A DNA stretch of 64,000 bases from Pseudomonadota bacterium (GCA_021826065.1 JAKADY010000005.1:1-64000), one strand, 5' to 3'. Positions 46,414-58,047 are shown, counted from the first letter of the stretch. Notes: generated by a model not told the origin, from the letters alone. Program-made: numbers and translations.

Positions 46414-47880
46414 TCAGCCCCCGAGGCGTTGTTTGAGCAACGCGTTGACCTGCTGCGGGTTGGCGCGCCCGCGCGTGGCCTTCATGACCTGGCCGACCAG
46501 GGCGTTGAAGGCCTTGTCCTTGCCGGCGCGGTATTCCTCGACCGACTTGGGATTGGCTGCCAGGACCTCGTCGACGATGCGCTCGAGCTCACCGGCGTCC
46601 GACATCTGCTTGAGCCCGCGCGCCGCGATGATGGTGTCGGCATCGCCCTCGCCCGCCCACAGGGCGGCGAACACCTCCTTGGCGAGTTTGGACGAGAGGG
46701 TGCCGTCATCAATGCGGCGCAGGAGCCCCGCCAGGCGCCCCGGGGTAATCCGGCTTTGCGCGATGTCCAGACCCTCGCGGTTGAGCGCGGCGGCCAGATC
46801 CCCCATCACCCAGTTGGCGGCCAGCTTGGCCGCCCCCCCTCTCCCCTCGGGAGAGGGGCTGGGGGAGAGGGCGGCCAGCACCGCCTCGAAATACTCGGCC
46901 GTGGCGCGCGAGGCGGTGAGCGTCGCCGCGTCGTAGGCGGACAGCGCCAGCTCGGCCTGGTAGCGCGCCTGTTTCTGTTGCGGCAGCTCCGGCAGCTCGG
47001 CGCGGATCGCTTCGATCCAGTCCTCGTCGAGCTTGACCGGTAGGAGATCGGGGTCGGGAAAATAACGGTAGTCGTGCGCCTCCTCCTTGGAGCGCATCAT
47101 GCGGGTCTCGCCCGTGTCCGGGTCGAACAGCACGGTGGCCTGGTGGATGGCGCGGCCGTCTTCCAGCTCGCCGATCTGCCAGCGCGCCTCGTACTCGATG
47201 GCCTGCTCCAGGAAGCGGAAGGAGTTCAGGTTCTTGATCTCGCGCCGCGTGCCGAAGGCCTCCGACCCTTTCGGCCGCACCGAGACGTTGGCGTCCACGC
47301 GGAAGCTGCCCTCCTGCATGTTGCCATCGCAAATCCCGATCCAGGTCACCAGGGTGTGCAGCGCCCGGGCATAGGCCACCGCCTCCTGGGCCGAGCGCAT
47401 GTCCGGCTCGGAGACGATCTCCAACAGCGGCGTGCCGGCGCGGTTCAGGTCTATCCCCGTCATGCCATGGAAGTCCTCGTGCAGGCTCTTGCCGGCGTCC
47501 TCTTCGAGATGGGCGCGGGTGATGCGGATCGTCTTGGTCTGCTCTCCGACCTGGATGGGCAGGCTGCCCGCCTCGACGATGGGCAGCTCGTACTGGCTGA
47601 TCTGGTAGCCCTTGGGCAGGTCCGGATAGAAGTAGTTCTTGCGCGCGAAGACGTTGATCCGGTTGAGCCGCGCGCCGATCGCCAGCCCGAAGCGGATGGC
47701 CCGCTCCACCGCCCCCTTGTTCAACACCGGCAGCACCCCGGGCAGCGCCAGGTCCACGGCGCAGGCCTGGGTGTTGGGCGCGGCGCCGAAGGCGGTGGAG
47801 GCGCCGGAGAAGATCTTGGCGGCGGTGGTGAGCTGGACGTGGACCTCGAGTCCGATGACGGTTTCCCACTGCATGGTCAT
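46414..47880 (-). CDS. gatB: Aspartyl/glutamyl-tRNA(Asn/Gln) amidotransferase subunit B
   Basis: A 488-residue subunit of GatCAB, which converts mischarged Glu-tRNA(Gln) and Asp-tRNA(Asn) to the correct aminoacyl-tRNA. It has the GatB signature ([24 protein letters not shown]), [17 protein letters not shown], a helical tail and a YqeY domain. Between VLAAL and AAKLAANW, near residues 337-349, about 12 extra residues ([11 protein letters not shown]) come from a polypyrimidine repeat. It overlaps gatA by four bases (ATGA). Confidence 0.95.
   Translation of the reverse strand: MTMQWETVIGLEVHVQLTTAAKIFSGASTAFGAAPNTQACAVDLALPGVLPVLNKGAVERAIRFGLAIGARLNRINVFARKNYFYPDLPKGYQISQYELPIVEAGSLPIQVGEQTKTIRITRAHLEEDAGKSLHEDFHGMTGIDLNRAGTPLLEIVSEPDMRSAQEAVAYARALHTLVTWIGICDGNMQEGSFRVDANVSVRPKGSEAFGTRREIKNLNSFRFLEQAIEYEARWQIGELEDGRAIHQATVLFDPDTGETRMMRSKEEAHDYRYFPDPDLLPVKLDEDWIEAIRAELPELPQQKQARYQAELALSAYDAATLTASRATAEYFEAVLAALSPSPSPEGRGGAAKLAANWVMGDLAAALNREGLDIAQSRITPGRLAGLLRRIDDGTLSSKLAKEVFAALWAGEGDADTIIAARGLKQMSDAGELERIVDEVLAANPKSVEEYRAGKDKAFNALVGQVMKATRGRANPQQVNALLKQRLGG
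46835..46870. repeat. In-frame repeat insertion within gatB
   Basis: A CCCCCCTCTCCCCTCGGGAG-type palindrome followed by AGGGGCTGGGGGAGAGGG interrupts gatB without breaking the frame. It is flanked by inverted TGGCCGCC (46827-46834) and GGCGGCCA (46870-46877). It matches the core of the intergenic repeat at 20068-20175. On the coding strand it encodes Ser/Pro and Gly/Arg residues. Confidence 0.75.
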
Positions 47881-49331
47881 TTCACCTCGGGCAGGCGGGT
47901 GTGCCAGTCGGTTACCTGCTGATACTGATGCGCGACGTTGAGCAGCCGCGCCTCGCTGAAGTAGTCGCCGATCAATTGCAGCCCCACCGGCCGGCCGTCG
48001 GCGCCGAAGCCGCAGGGCAGGCTCATGCCGGGCAGCCCGGCGAGGTTGACCGCGATGGTGTAGATGTCGGACAGATACATCTCCACCGGATCGGCGCGCT
48101 TGGCGCCCAGTTCGAAGGCGGTGGTGGGCGTGGTGGGGCCGAGGATGACGTCACACTGCTGGAAGGCCGCCGCGAAGTCCTGGGCGATCAAACGCCGCAG
48201 CTTTTGCGCCTGCAGGTAGTAGGCGTCGTAGTAGCCGTGCGACAGCACATAGGTGCCGATCATGATGCGCCGCTTGACCTCGTCGCCGAAGCCCTCGGCG
48301 CGGGTGCGCTCGTACATGTCGGTGAGATCGGTGTATTCCGGCGCGCGGTAGCCGTAGCGCACGCCGTCGTAGCGGGCGAGATTGCTGGACGCCTCGGCGG
48401 GCGCCAACACGTAGTACACCGGCACCGAAAGCCGGCTCATGGGCAGGCTCACCTCCACCGTCTGTGCACCCAGCCGCCGAAATTCGGCCAGCGCCGCCTC
48501 GATCGCGCGGGCGACGTCAGCGCTCAAACCCTCGGCGAAATACTCGCGCGGCAGACCTATCCTGAGTCCGATGAGCGGCCGCGTGAGGTCGCGGGTGTAG
48601 TCCTCGGCCGGGCGCTCCAGCGAGGTGGAGTCGCGCGCGTCGAATCCGGCCATGACGTTCATGAGCAGCGCACAGTCCTCGGCGCTGGTGGCCATGGGGC
48701 CGCCCTGGTCGAGCGAGGAGGCGAAGGCGATCATGCCGTAGCGCGAGACCGTGCCGTAGGTGGGCTTGAGTCCCGTGATGCCGCAGAAGGCGGCCGGCTG
48801 GCGGATGGAGCCGCCGGTATCGGTGCCGGTGGCGGCCGGCGCCATGCGCGCCGCCACCGCCGCGGCCGAGCCGCCGGAGGAGCCGCCTGGGACCGCCTGC
48901 AGGGCCCAGGGGTTGCGCACGGGGCCGAAGTAGCTCGTTTCATTGGACGAACCCATGGCGAACTCGTCCATGTTGGTCTTGCCCAGACAGGGCAGTCCCG
49001 CCGCCTTGCAGCGCTCGATTACGTGCGCATCATAGGGGGCGACGAAGTTGGCGAGCATCTTGGAGCCGCAGGTGGTGAGCCAGCCCTCGGCGCAGAAGAT
49101 GTCCTTGTGCGCGATGGGCACGCCGGTGAGCGCCCCGGCCCGGCCCTCGGCGCGCAGGCGGTCGGCGGCCTCGGCCTCGGCCAGGGTGCGCTCGGGGTCG
49201 ACGGTGATGAAGGCGTTGAGCACAGGGTTCAGGCGCGCGATGCGGTCGAGGTAGTCCTGACAGAGCTCGCGGCTGGAGGCCTGCCCCGAGGCGAGCAGGT
49301 GGGACAACTGCTTGAGCGAGGTGTGGTTCAT
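47877..49331 (-). CDS. gatA: Aspartyl/glutamyl-tRNA amidotransferase subunit A
   Basis: A 484-residue amidase-signature subunit that releases ammonia from glutamine or asparagine for GatB. The Ser-cisSer-Lys triad is present: K in [11 protein letters not shown], and the two serines in [16 protein letters not shown] with [17 protein letters not shown]. Normal length. It lies between gatC (45 bp upstream) and gatB (ATGA overlap). Confidence 0.97.
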   Translation of the reverse strand: MNHTSLKQLSHLLASGQASSRELCQDYLDRIARLNPVLNAFITVDPERTLAEAEAADRLRAEGRAGALTGVPIAHKDIFCAEGWLTTCGSKMLANFVAPYDAHVIERCKAAGLPCLGKTNMDEFAMGSSNETSYFGPVRNPWALQAVPGGSSGGSAAAVAARMAPAATGTDTGGSIRQPAAFCGITGLKPTYGTVSRYGMIAFASSLDQGGPMATSAEDCALLMNVMAGFDARDSTSLERPAEDYTRDLTRPLIGLRIGLPREYFAEGLSADVARAIEAALAEFRRLGAQTVEVSLPMSRLSVPVYYVLAPAEASSNLARYDGVRYGYRAPEYTDLTDMYERTRAEGFGDEVKRRIMIGTYVLSHGYYDAYYLQAQKLRRLIAQDFAAAFQQCDVILGPTTPTTAFELGAKRADPVEMYLSDIYTIAVNLAGLPGMSLPCGFGADGRPVGLQLIGDYFSEARLLNVAHQYQQVTDWHTRLPEVK

Positions 49332-49376
49332 GACTTGGTGTGTGCTTCAGCCTGACGGGCGCCTTGGGTTCGCCGC

Positions 49377-49664
49377 CTATTCGATCACCTTGGGCACCAG
49401 ATAGAGCCCGTCTTCCACCTGCGGGGCCACGGCCTGAAAGGCCTCGCGCCGGTTGGTCTCGGTGACCACGTCCTCGCGCAGGCGCTGGTAGACGTCGCGG
49501 GCATGGGCCATGGGCTCGATGCCGGCGGTGTCGACGGCCTGCATCTGTTCGATCAGGTGGAAGATCTCGTTGAGCTGGGATTGATAGCGCGCAGCCTCGT
49601 CGGCATCGATGCGGATGCGCGCGAGGTGGGCGATGCGGCGGATGTCTTCGAGTGTGAGCGACAT
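49377..49664 (-). CDS. gatC: Aspartyl/glutamyl-tRNA amidotransferase subunit C
   Basis: A 95-residue subunit that stabilises GatA and contacts GatB. It begins [24 protein letters not shown] and has the core [24 protein letters not shown], both typical. First gene of gatCAB. It is divergent from mreB; the 257-bp gap (49665-49921) has AT-rich stretches (TATCATATG and others) but no convincing promoter for either gene. Confidence 0.95.
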   Translation of the reverse strand: MSLTLEDIRRIAHLARIRIDADEAARYQSQLNEIFHLIEQMQAVDTAGIEPMAHARDVYQRLREDVVTETNRREAFQAVAPQVEDGLYLVPKVIE

Positions 49665-49864
49665 GAATGACCTCTTGGGCGACCGTGCAGCCTGGCGTCA
49701 CACCCGATGACCTCGCCTTCGGGCGCAAGCGCTATACCCTGAAACCGAATAGGTTATCATATGCCGCTTGACCACGCGCCTGGCCCGGCGGCGTCCATGC
49801 GGGTGGCGCCGGGCGAGACGATCACCGGCTGCGCGCCTGACCGTGCCACGCTGGGTCGTGGTGA

Positions 49865-50962
<1,098 letters not shown>

Positions 50963-51038
50963 TGCGAGTGCGGTGTGAGGGGGTGTGACGGGCCGCGGCC
51001 GGCCCGTCCCCCAGCCTCTAGCCCAGGCCCCTGCCCCC

Positions 51039-51905
51039 ATGGCCACGAACGCTCAGGCACCCATGTTCGTGCGGGTGATGGGCCTGCCCCTGCGCCTATC
51101 CCTGTACGTCCTGCTCTGTCTGGTGCTGATGACGGTGGATGCGCGCTATGATCTACTGCATCAGGTACGCGCCGGCCTGACCGCGGTGCTGCATCCGCTG
51201 CAGAACCAGCTCGCCCGGCCCTTCCGCTACCTGCAGGAGGCCTTCGACTTCTTCCGCATCCACGGCGAGTTGCTGCGCGACGTCCACCGTCTGCAGGCGG
51301 AGCGACGCGAACTGTTGCTGCTATTGCAGGACCGCGAGCTGCTGCAGGCCGAGAACCTCCATCTGCGCGCCCTGCTCGACCTCGATACCCCGCCGGGTTA
51401 CCGTGCGATCGCGGTGGAGCTCATTCAGGTGCTGCCCAACCCCTTCGCCCGCAAGGTCGTGGTCAACCGCGGCAGCCGGCAGGGGGTAGCCCCCGGCTGG
51501 CCGGTGGTGGATGCGCTCGGTCTGGTCGGGCAGGTCACCCGCGTCTATCCCAACAGCAGCGAGGTGAGCCTGATCACCTCGCCGGAGCAGGACGTGCCCG
51601 TTCAGGTCCTGCGCAATGGGCTGCGTCTGCTCGTTTCGGGCGAGGGGCAGGACCGGCTGCTGGAGGTGCGCTTTCTCGACATGCACGCCGACATGCAGAC
51701 CGGTGATATCCTGGTCACCTCCGGCCTAGACGGACGCTACCCGGCCGGCATCCCGGTCGCGCGTGTCCTGGCCACCGAGCCGCCGCGCCACAGCCCCTTC
51801 GCCCGCGCGCTCTGCGCGCCGCTCGCCGGGGTGGGCAAGCAGCGGCAGCTGGTCATCCTGCAACGCATGCCTGAGGGTGTTCAGCCACCCGCGGGGCGGC
51901 CATGA
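51039..51905 (+). CDS. mreC: Rod shape-determining protein MreC
   Basis: A 288-residue bitopic protein: a TM helix near LRLSLYVLLCLVLMTVDARY, a coiled coil (LLRDVHRLQAERRELLLLLQDRELLQAEN) and the beta-rich MreC core (PNPFARKVVVNRGSRQGVAPGWPVV, GLVGQVTRVYPNSSEVSLITSPEQDVPVQV). It activates PBP2-RodA from the periplasm. The start at 51039 is chosen; another ATG eight codons in (51063) is possible. Its last bases overlap mreD (ATGA). Confidence 0.93.
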   Translation: MATNAQAPMFVRVMGLPLRLSLYVLLCLVLMTVDARYDLLHQVRAGLTAVLHPLQNQLARPFRYLQEAFDFFRIHGELLRDVHRLQAERRELLLLLQDRELLQAENLHLRALLDLDTPPGYRAIAVELIQVLPNPFARKVVVNRGSRQGVAPGWPVVDALGLVGQVTRVYPNSSEVSLITSPEQDVPVQVLRNGLRLLVSGEGQDRLLEVRFLDMHADMQTGDILVTSGLDGRYPAGIPVARVLATEPPRHSPFARALCAPLAGVGKQRQLVILQRMPEGVQPPAGRP

Positions 51906-52447
51906 ACCAGGACGCCACGCTCGCCCCGCGCGGCCCGCAGCTCGTCGCCCCGGCCGGTGCGCGTCTGGTCTACGGCAGCCTTGCCATCGCCTTCCTGCTC
52001 GGGTTGCTGCCCTGGCCGGGGCAGTGGCGCTGGCTGGTCCCGGATTTCAGCTTCATCGTGCTGCTGTACTGGAACATCCACGCCCCGCACCGGGCCGGGC
52101 TCGGGCTCGCCTGCGGCCTCGGCCTGCTGACCGACGCCGCGCGCGGCGTGCTGTTCGGCCTGCACGGACTCGTCTACGTCTTGGCCGCCTTCGCCGCGCT
52201 CACCGTGCGCCGGCGCCTGGAGAACTTCCTACCGCCCGGGCAGGCCCTGCAGCTCGCCCCCTTGTTCGTCGGCAAAGAGCTGGCCGTCTTGCTGCTGGGG
52301 CTGGCTGCGGGGCAGACGGTGATCGACTGGTGGACGCTGGCCGCCGGACCGATGGCGGCCCTGCTCTGGCTGCCGGTGTGCCTGCTGCTGCACCGCCTGG
52401 CCGGGCGGCCGTCCGCCCCGCCCGCGGCCATGGCCCAGGACAAGTGA
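51902..52447 (+). CDS. mreD: Rod shape-determining protein MreD
   Basis: A 181-residue inner-membrane protein with five predicted TM helices (for example LVYGSLAIAFLLGLLPWPG, FSFIVLLYWNIHAP, GLGLACGLGLLTDAARGVLFGLHGLVYVLAAFAAL). It links MreC to the elongasome. It lies between mreC (ATGA overlap) and mrdA (21 bp). Sequence is weakly conserved in this family, so the call rests on position and topology. Confidence 0.9.
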   Translation: MNQDATLAPRGPQLVAPAGARLVYGSLAIAFLLGLLPWPGQWRWLVPDFSFIVLLYWNIHAPHRAGLGLACGLGLLTDAARGVLFGLHGLVYVLAAFAALTVRRRLENFLPPGQALQLAPLFVGKELAVLLLGLAAGQTVIDWWTLAAGPMAALLWLPVCLLLHRLAGRPSAPPAAMAQDK

Positions 52448-52468
52448 TCCAAGCGCCCTGGCGGTGCC

Positions 52469-54445
52469 ATGAGGGTCCTGCGCTACATCACCCCCGAGGA
52501 GTCCTTCCGGCAGTACCGTCGGCGGCTGGAGGCGGCCGGCCTGATCGCCATCGGCCTGCTCCTCGTCCTGGCCGGTCGCTTCTTCTGGCTGCAGGTCGTG
52601 CAGTTCGAGCGCTACCACACCCTGGCGGAGAACAACCGCATCGCCCTGGTCCCTGCGCCGCCACCGCGCGGGGCGATCTACGACCGCAATGGCACCGTGC
52701 TGGCGCAGAACTACACCGCCTTCACCCTGGAGATCACCCCGGACAAGGCGGGCGACCTCGACCAGCTGATACGTGAGTTGGCCGAGCTGGTCGAGATTAC
52801 CCCGGCCGATGTCAAACGCTTCCGCCGCCTGCTGGGGGAGAGCAAGGGCTTCGAGCGCGTGATCCTGCGCGCCCGGCTGTCCGAAGCGGAAGTGGCGCGT
52901 CTGGCCGTCAACCGCTACCGCCTGCCCGGCGTGGAGGTGCGCGCGCGTCAGTTCCGCCAGTACCCCTACACCGACGTGATGGCCCACGTGGTGGGCTACA
53001 TCGGGAGGATCAGCGCCCAGGACAAGGACCAGCTCGCCGCCGAGGGCCGTGACGCCAATTACCGCGGCAGCGAATACATCGGCAAGGCCGGTGTGGAGGC
53101 GAGCTATGAGCGCTGGCTGCACGGGCGCACCGGCTTCGAGAAGGTCGAGACCGACGCCGGGGGGCGTGCCGTACGCCTGCTTGAACGCACTCCACCGGTG
53201 GCCGGCCACAACATCCACCTGCATCTGGACGCGGGGCTGCAGCAAGTGGCCGTCGAGGTGTTCGGCGAGCATCGCGGCGCCCTGGTGGCGCTCGACCCCA
53301 GCAACGGTGGGGTGCTCGCCCTGGTCTCCCGCCCCGGCTTCGACCCCAACCTGTTCATCGACAGCATCGACCAGGCCACCTGGGCCGAGCTCAACCACCC
53401 CATGACGCGGCCGCTCATCAACCGGGCCCTGCGCGGCGTCTATCCGCCCGGCTCCACCATCAAGCCCTTCATGGGGCTGGCCGGTCTGGAGCTGGGCCTG
53501 CGCACCCCGGGCGATAGCATCCAGGACCCCGGCTATTTCTCGCTGCCCGGCAGCACCTACCGTTACCGCGACTGGAAGAAGAACGGCCATGGCGTGGTCG
53601 ATCTGAAGAAGTCCATCGCCGTGTCCTGCGACACCTATTACTACCGCCTGGCCCACCAGATGGGGATCGAGGCCATGCACCGCTTCCTCGCCCAGTTCGG
53701 CTTCGGCCGCAAGAGCGGCATCGACCTGGAGGGGGAACTTGCGGGCCTGCTGCCCAACCCCGAGTGGAAGCGTCGCCGCTTCAACCAGCCCTGGTGGCCG
53801 GGCGAGACGGTGATCGCCGGCATCGGCCAGGGCTACATGCTGGCCACGCCGCTGCAGCTGGCGGTGGCGACCATGGCCATTGCCAACGATGGGGTGGTCT
53901 ACGCCCCGCAGCTTTTGCGCGCCTGGCAGGATCCGACGAGCGGACGCATGCACTACGCGGCGCCGCGCGTTCTCGGCCGCATTCCGCTCAAGCCTCAGCA
54001 CCTGGCGGTGATCAAACAGGCCATGGTCGATGTCATGCTGCCGGGTGGGACCGCCGCCGCGGCCGGGGCGGGTGCGGCCTATGCCTTTGCCGGCAAGACC
54101 GGCACCGCCCAGGTGATCGGCATCAAGCAGGGGGCGCGCTACGACGAGAAGCGCATCGCCGCGCACCACCGCGACCATGCCCTGTTCATCGCCTTTGCCC
54201 CGGCCGAGGCGCCGCGCATCGTCGTGGCGGTCATGGTGGAGAACGGCGGCAGCGGCAGCGGTACGGCGGCGCCCATGGCGCGCAAGGTGATCGACTACTG
54301 GCTGTTGGGCAAACGACCCGACGCCGCCGCGCCCGGCGGCCTGGTCGCACCCGAAGCGACGGCCGAGGAGGCGGAGGAGCGCGAGGATGCCTCCCCCGTG
54401 CCGGCAGCGGGCGAACCCGAGGAGGTGCCTGGAGATGCTCGCTGA
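52469..54445 (+). CDS. mrdA: Penicillin-binding protein 2
   Basis: A 658-residue class B transpeptidase with an N-terminal TM helix (LIAIGLLLVLAGRFFWLQVVQF), a dimerisation domain with RGAIYDRNG, and the transpeptidase domain. Active-site motifs are SxxK in GVYPPGSTIKPFMGL, SxD in SCDTYYYRLA and KTG in FAGKTGTAQVIG. It cross-links peptidoglycan during elongation. An Ala/Glu-rich C-terminal tail (about 40 residues) is longer than usual. It overlaps rodA by 11 bases. Confidence 0.96.
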   Translation: MRVLRYITPEESFRQYRRRLEAAGLIAIGLLLVLAGRFFWLQVVQFERYHTLAENNRIALVPAPPPRGAIYDRNGTVLAQNYTAFTLEITPDKAGDLDQLIRELAELVEITPADVKRFRRLLGESKGFERVILRARLSEAEVARLAVNRYRLPGVEVRARQFRQYPYTDVMAHVVGYIGRISAQDKDQLAAEGRDANYRGSEYIGKAGVEASYERWLHGRTGFEKVETDAGGRAVRLLERTPPVAGHNIHLHLDAGLQQVAVEVFGEHRGALVALDPSNGGVLALVSRPGFDPNLFIDSIDQATWAELNHPMTRPLINRALRGVYPPGSTIKPFMGLAGLELGLRTPGDSIQDPGYFSLPGSTYRYRDWKKNGHGVVDLKKSIAVSCDTYYYRLAHQMGIEAMHRFLAQFGFGRKSGIDLEGELAGLLPNPEWKRRRFNQPWWPGETVIAGIGQGYMLATPLQLAVATMAIANDGVVYAPQLLRAWQDPTSGRMHYAAPRVLGRIPLKPQHLAVIKQAMVDVMLPGGTAAAAGAGAAYAFAGKTGTAQVIGIKQGARYDEKRIAAHHRDHALFIAFAPAEAPRIVVAVMVENGGSGSGTAAPMARKVIDYWLLGKRPDAAAPGGLVAPEATAEEAEEREDASPVPAAGEPEEVPGDAR

Positions 54446-55532
54446 GCGGTTGTTCAAACGCCTGACGGCCCACCTCGACCCAGTGCTGGTCGGGCTGCTG
54501 GGCCTGTTGCTGCTGGTGAGCCTCGTTGCCGTCTGGAGCGCCTCCGCCGGCAACAGCGACAAGTTCGTCGCGCATCTGGTCAACATCGCGGTGGCCCTGA
54601 CCGCCATGTTGCTCGCCAGCCACATCCCACCGCAGCGGCTGATGCAATTCGCGCCGCTCGCCTATGCCGTTGGCCTCGTCCTGCTGGTGGCCGTGGCCCT
54701 GTTCGGCGAGGTGGTCAACGGTGCGCGCCGCTGGCTCGATCTGGGGGTCACGCGCATCCAACCCTCGGAGCTCATGCGGCTCGCCGTGCCGCTGCTGCTC
54801 GCCTGGTACCTGCACCAGAAGCAGGAGAGCCTGCGCTCGGTCGACTTCGCCGTGGCCCTCGGCCTGCTCGCGCTGCCGGTCGTGCTCATCCTGCGCCAGC
54901 CCGACCTGGGCACCTCGCTGCTCATCGCCGCCTCGGGCTTCTTCGTGATCTATCTGGGCGGGCTGAGCCTCAAACTGATCGCCGCCGCGGCTGCCCTGGC
55001 CGCCGCCGCCGCCCCCTTCGCCTGGCACATGCTGCACGACTACCAGCGCCAGCGCATCCTGACCATGCTGGACCCCAGCAGTGACCCGCTGGGGGCCGGC
55101 TACCACATCATCCAGTCGACCATCGCCGTCGGTTCCGGCGGCCTCACCGGCAAGGGCTGGATGGCGGGCACCCAGACCCACCTCGACTTCCTGCCCGAGC
55201 GCAGCACGGACTTCATCTTCGCCGTGCTGGCCGAGGAATTCGGCCTCATCGGCAACCTGCTGTTGCTCGCCCTCTACGCCGCCATCGTCTATCGCGGCCT
55301 GACGCTGGCCGCCCGCGCGCCCACCCTGTTCGGCCGCCTGCTCGCCGCCGCCCTGGTGCTCACCTTCTTCATCTACGCCTTCGTCAACATGGGCATGGTC
55401 TCGGGCATCCTGCCCGTGGTGGGGGTGCCGCTGCCCCTGGTGAGCTATGGCGGCACCTCGATGGTGACAGTCCTGCTGGGCTTTGGTATCGTGATGAGTG
55501 TTGCGACCCACAAAAAACTGGTCAAAACATGA
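54435..55532 (+). CDS. rodA: Rod-shape SEDS glycosyltransferase RodA
   Basis: A 365-residue SEDS-family peptidoglycan glycosyltransferase with about ten TM helices. Family marks are [56 protein letters not shown] and [27 protein letters not shown]. It pairs with PBP2 to build lateral wall. The ATG at 54435 lies inside the mrdA end, and its stop overlaps rlpA. Confidence 0.96.
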   Translation: MLAERLFKRLTAHLDPVLVGLLGLLLLVSLVAVWSASAGNSDKFVAHLVNIAVALTAMLLASHIPPQRLMQFAPLAYAVGLVLLVAVALFGEVVNGARRWLDLGVTRIQPSELMRLAVPLLLAWYLHQKQESLRSVDFAVALGLLALPVVLILRQPDLGTSLLIAASGFFVIYLGGLSLKLIAAAAALAAAAAPFAWHMLHDYQRQRILTMLDPSSDPLGAGYHIIQSTIAVGSGGLTGKGWMAGTQTHLDFLPERSTDFIFAVLAEEFGLIGNLLLLALYAAIVYRGLTLAARAPTLFGRLLAAALVLTFFIYAFVNMGMVSGILPVVGVPLPLVSYGGTSMVTVLLGFGIVMSVATHKKLVKT

Positions 55533-56827
55533 GGTTGTCCTTAAAACTTGTAGCGGTTTCTGGAATCGGCGTCCTGGCCGCTGGCTGTACCAGCATGGCC
55601 CCGACCGAGCGCCCGGACGCCACCACCCGCGCCGAGCCGGCCCGTCCCAGCGTGCTGCCCCCCCTGCGCGGCGGCGGCTACTACAAGGACGACGGCCCCG
55701 GCGCCAACCCGCCGCCCAATCTCCATGCCGTGCCCGACGCGGTGCCGCGGCCCGAGCCGCTGCATCGCTTCGCCAACAACCCCTATCGCGTGCGCGGGGT
55801 GAGCTACAGCCCGCTTGCCGGGGATGCGCCGCATTTCGAGCGCGGGCTCGCCTCCTGGTATGGCCGCCGCTTCCACGGCCGGCCCACCTCATCGGGCGAG
55901 CCCTACGACATGTACGCTATGACCGCGGCGCACCGGACGCTGCCCATCCCCAGCTACGCGCGGGTGACCAACCCCGACAACGGCCGCAGCGTCATCGTCC
56001 GCATCAACGACCGCGGCCCCTTCCACCCCGACCGCGTCATCGACCTGTCCTACACCGCCGCCTACAAACTGGACCTTCTGAAAGGGGTGGGGATGGTGGA
56101 GGTCGAGCGCCTGTTCCCGGACGAGGGCGACGCGACCACCTCCTTCGCCGCCGGCGCGGGCGAGACCGCCACACCGGTGCTCTCAAGAAACTCGCCGGGC
56201 CGCCCCAAGAGTTTCTTGGCCCCCGTGGGGGGCGATTCGACGCTTAGCGGAGAATCGGGGGCGGTGCTCGTTTCCGCCCAGGGCAATGCCCAGCCGGCCA
56301 CGCCCGTCGGCAACGTCGCGACGATGCAGCCCGCCGGCATCTATCTGCAGCTGGGTGCCTTCGGCCGCCCCGAGTCGGCGGAGGCTCTGGTGCAACGGCT
56401 CACACAGCGCCACGGTGAGACGCTGCCGGGCGTGTGGCGCCCGAGCGAGGGCGGCCTCGTCCGCGTCCAAGTCGGCCCCTATGCCAGCGCCGGCCAGGCC
56501 GACGCGGCGGCGCGCCGACTGGCCGAGGACCTTGGGGTGCGCCCGTTCCGCGTCGTCGTGCAGGCGAGCCCGGAGAGCGCGCTCGAGCCGCCCAAGGCCG
56601 CCCCCGCCCAGTGGCTGCAGCTCGCCGCCTATGCCAACCCGCAGGCGGCCCAACGCCTGGTCGAGCGCCTGCAGGGTGACGCCGCCCTGCCGGGGCTCGC
56701 GCGCATCGAGGCCGATGGCCTCGTCAAGGTGCAGGCCGGGCCCTTCGCCAGCGACGAGCAGGCCGAGCGCGCCGCGCAGTACCTCACCGCCGCGCTGGGG
56801 CACCGGCCCTACCGGGTCGTACGCTAG
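55529..56827 (+). CDS. rlpA: RlpA-like septal-ring lytic transglycosylase with two SPOR domains
   Basis: A 432-residue outer-membrane lipoprotein; the lipobox is LAAGC with C20. The double-psi beta-barrel domain (about 103-195) holds [34 protein letters not shown] and [21 protein letters not shown], with the catalytic aspartate in NDRGPF and H135. Two SPOR domains follow (about 270-350 and 362-432) instead of the usual one. The linker between them and the barrel contains a repeat-derived stretch (near 218-243). It cleaves denuded glycan strands at septa. Overlaps rodA by four bases. Confidence 0.92.
   Translation: MRLSLKLVAVSGIGVLAAGCTSMAPTERPDATTRAEPARPSVLPPLRGGGYYKDDGPGANPPPNLHAVPDAVPRPEPLHRFANNPYRVRGVSYSPLAGDAPHFERGLASWYGRRFHGRPTSSGEPYDMYAMTAAHRTLPIPSYARVTNPDNGRSVIVRINDRGPFHPDRVIDLSYTAAYKLDLLKGVGMVEVERLFPDEGDATTSFAAGAGETATPVLSRNSPGRPKSFLAPVGGDSTLSGESGAVLVSAQGNAQPATPVGNVATMQPAGIYLQLGAFGRPESAEALVQRLTQRHGETLPGVWRPSEGGLVRVQVGPYASAGQADAAARRLAEDLGVRPFRVVVQASPESALEPPKAAPAQWLQLAAYANPQAAQRLVERLQGDAALPGLARIEADGLVKVQAGPFASDEQAERAAQYLTAALGHRPYRVVR
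56181..56270. repeat. Repeat-derived linker inside rlpA
   Basis: CAAGAAACTC (56184-56193) and GAGTTTCTTG (56209-56218) form a perfect ten-base inverted repeat around CCGGGCCGCCCC. A GCCCCCGTGGGGGGC palindrome and GATTC...GAATC follow. Its organisation (GGGCCGCCCCAAG, CCCCCxTGGGGGGC, CGACGCTTAGCG) resembles dispersed intergenic repeats of betaproteobacteria. It keeps the reading frame and encodes a low-complexity linker. Confidence 0.6.
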
Positions 56828-56908
56828 CCGACGATACGCCGGTTCACACCCCGCCAGCCTGCGGTTTGCCGCGGGCCGTCCTATTGATTTTCCCGCCACT
56901 CACCACGC

Positions 56909-58039
56909 ATGAAACCCCTGTCTCTGTTCCTCGCGCTGTTTTTCGTCCCCCTTGCATACGCCGCCACCCTGCCGCCGCCGCCGGCGCCGCAGATCGAGGC
57001 GCGCGCCTGGCTGCTCACCGACCTGCTCTCCGGTCAGACCCTGGCCGAGCAGGCCCCCGATGCCCGCGTCGAGCCGGCCTCGCTCACCAAGCTGATGACC
57101 GCCTACCTGGTCTTCACCGCGCTCAAGGAGGGGCGGTTGCGCCCCGATCAGACGCTTCCGGTGTCGGAGCGTGCCTGGCGGGCGGAGGGTTCGCGCATGT
57201 TCCTCGATCCGCGCCAGCCCGCCAAGGTGGACGACCTGCTCAAGGGGGTCATCGTCCAGTCCGGCAACGATGCCTGCATCGTCCTGGCCGAGGCCATCGC
57301 CGGCTCCGAGGAGGGCTTCGCCGCGATGATGAATGCGATGGCGAAGCGGCTGGGCATGCACAACACCCATTTCGTCAATTCCACGGGGCTGCCTCACCCG
57401 CAGCACTACTCCACCGCGCGCGACCTCACGCGCCTGGCCGCCGCCCTGATCCGTGACTACCCGAACTACTACACCTATTACGCGATCAAGGAGTTCACCT
57501 ACAACGGCATCACCCAGCCCAACCGCAACCGCCTGCTGTGGCTGGACCCCAATGTGGACGGGGTCAAGACGGGGCACACGGCGAGCGCCGGCTACTGCCT
57601 GATCGCCTCGGCCCGCCGCGGCGAGCGCCGCCTGATCTCGGTGGTGTTGGGGGCGCGTTCCGACAACGCACGGGCCATGGAGAGCCAGCGGCTGCTCAAC
57701 TACGGCTTCCAGGCCTTCGACACCGTGCGGCTGTACAAGGCCAACCAGCCCGTGACCCGCGTCAAGGTCTACAAGGGGCGGCAGGGCGAGGTGGGGCTGG
57801 GCTTCGGGCAGGACTTCTACGTGACCGTGCCGCGCGGCGCCGGCGAGCGCATCCAGGCGCAGCTCATCACCCAGCAACCCCTGCTCGCACCCGTGACGCG
57901 CGGCCAGCCGCTCGGCACCCTGCGCCTGACCCTGGACGGCAGGCCGATCGGCGACTACCCCCTGCGCGCCCTGGACAACGTGGCCGTCGCCGGCCTGTTG
58001 GGACGGATCTGGGACAGCATCCTGCTGTGGTTCCGCTGA
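56909..58039 (+). CDS. D-alanyl-D-alanine carboxypeptidase (PBP5/6 family)
   Basis: A 376-residue class C penicillin-binding protein with a signal peptide (LSLFLALFFVPLAYA). Active-site motifs are SLTKLMTAYL (SxxK), SGNDACIVLAEAI (SxN) and KTGHTASAGYCL (KTG). The C-terminal PBP5 domain ends with an amphipathic membrane anchor (LLGRIWDSILLWFR). It removes the terminal D-Ala of pentapeptides and so limits cross-linking. It ends the elongation cluster, 81 bp after rlpA. dacA or dacC cannot be told apart from sequence alone. Confidence 0.95.
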   Translation: MKPLSLFLALFFVPLAYAATLPPPPAPQIEARAWLLTDLLSGQTLAEQAPDARVEPASLTKLMTAYLVFTALKEGRLRPDQTLPVSERAWRAEGSRMFLDPRQPAKVDDLLKGVIVQSGNDACIVLAEAIAGSEEGFAAMMNAMAKRLGMHNTHFVNSTGLPHPQHYSTARDLTRLAAALIRDYPNYYTYYAIKEFTYNGITQPNRNRLLWLDPNVDGVKTGHTASAGYCLIASARRGERRLISVVLGARSDNARAMESQRLLNYGFQAFDTVRLYKANQPVTRVKVYKGRQGEVGLGFGQDFYVTVPRGAGERIQAQLITQQPLLAPVTRGQPLGTLRLTLDGRPIGDYPLRALDNVAVAGLLGRIWDSILLWFR

Positions 58040-58047
58040 CCCGTTGC

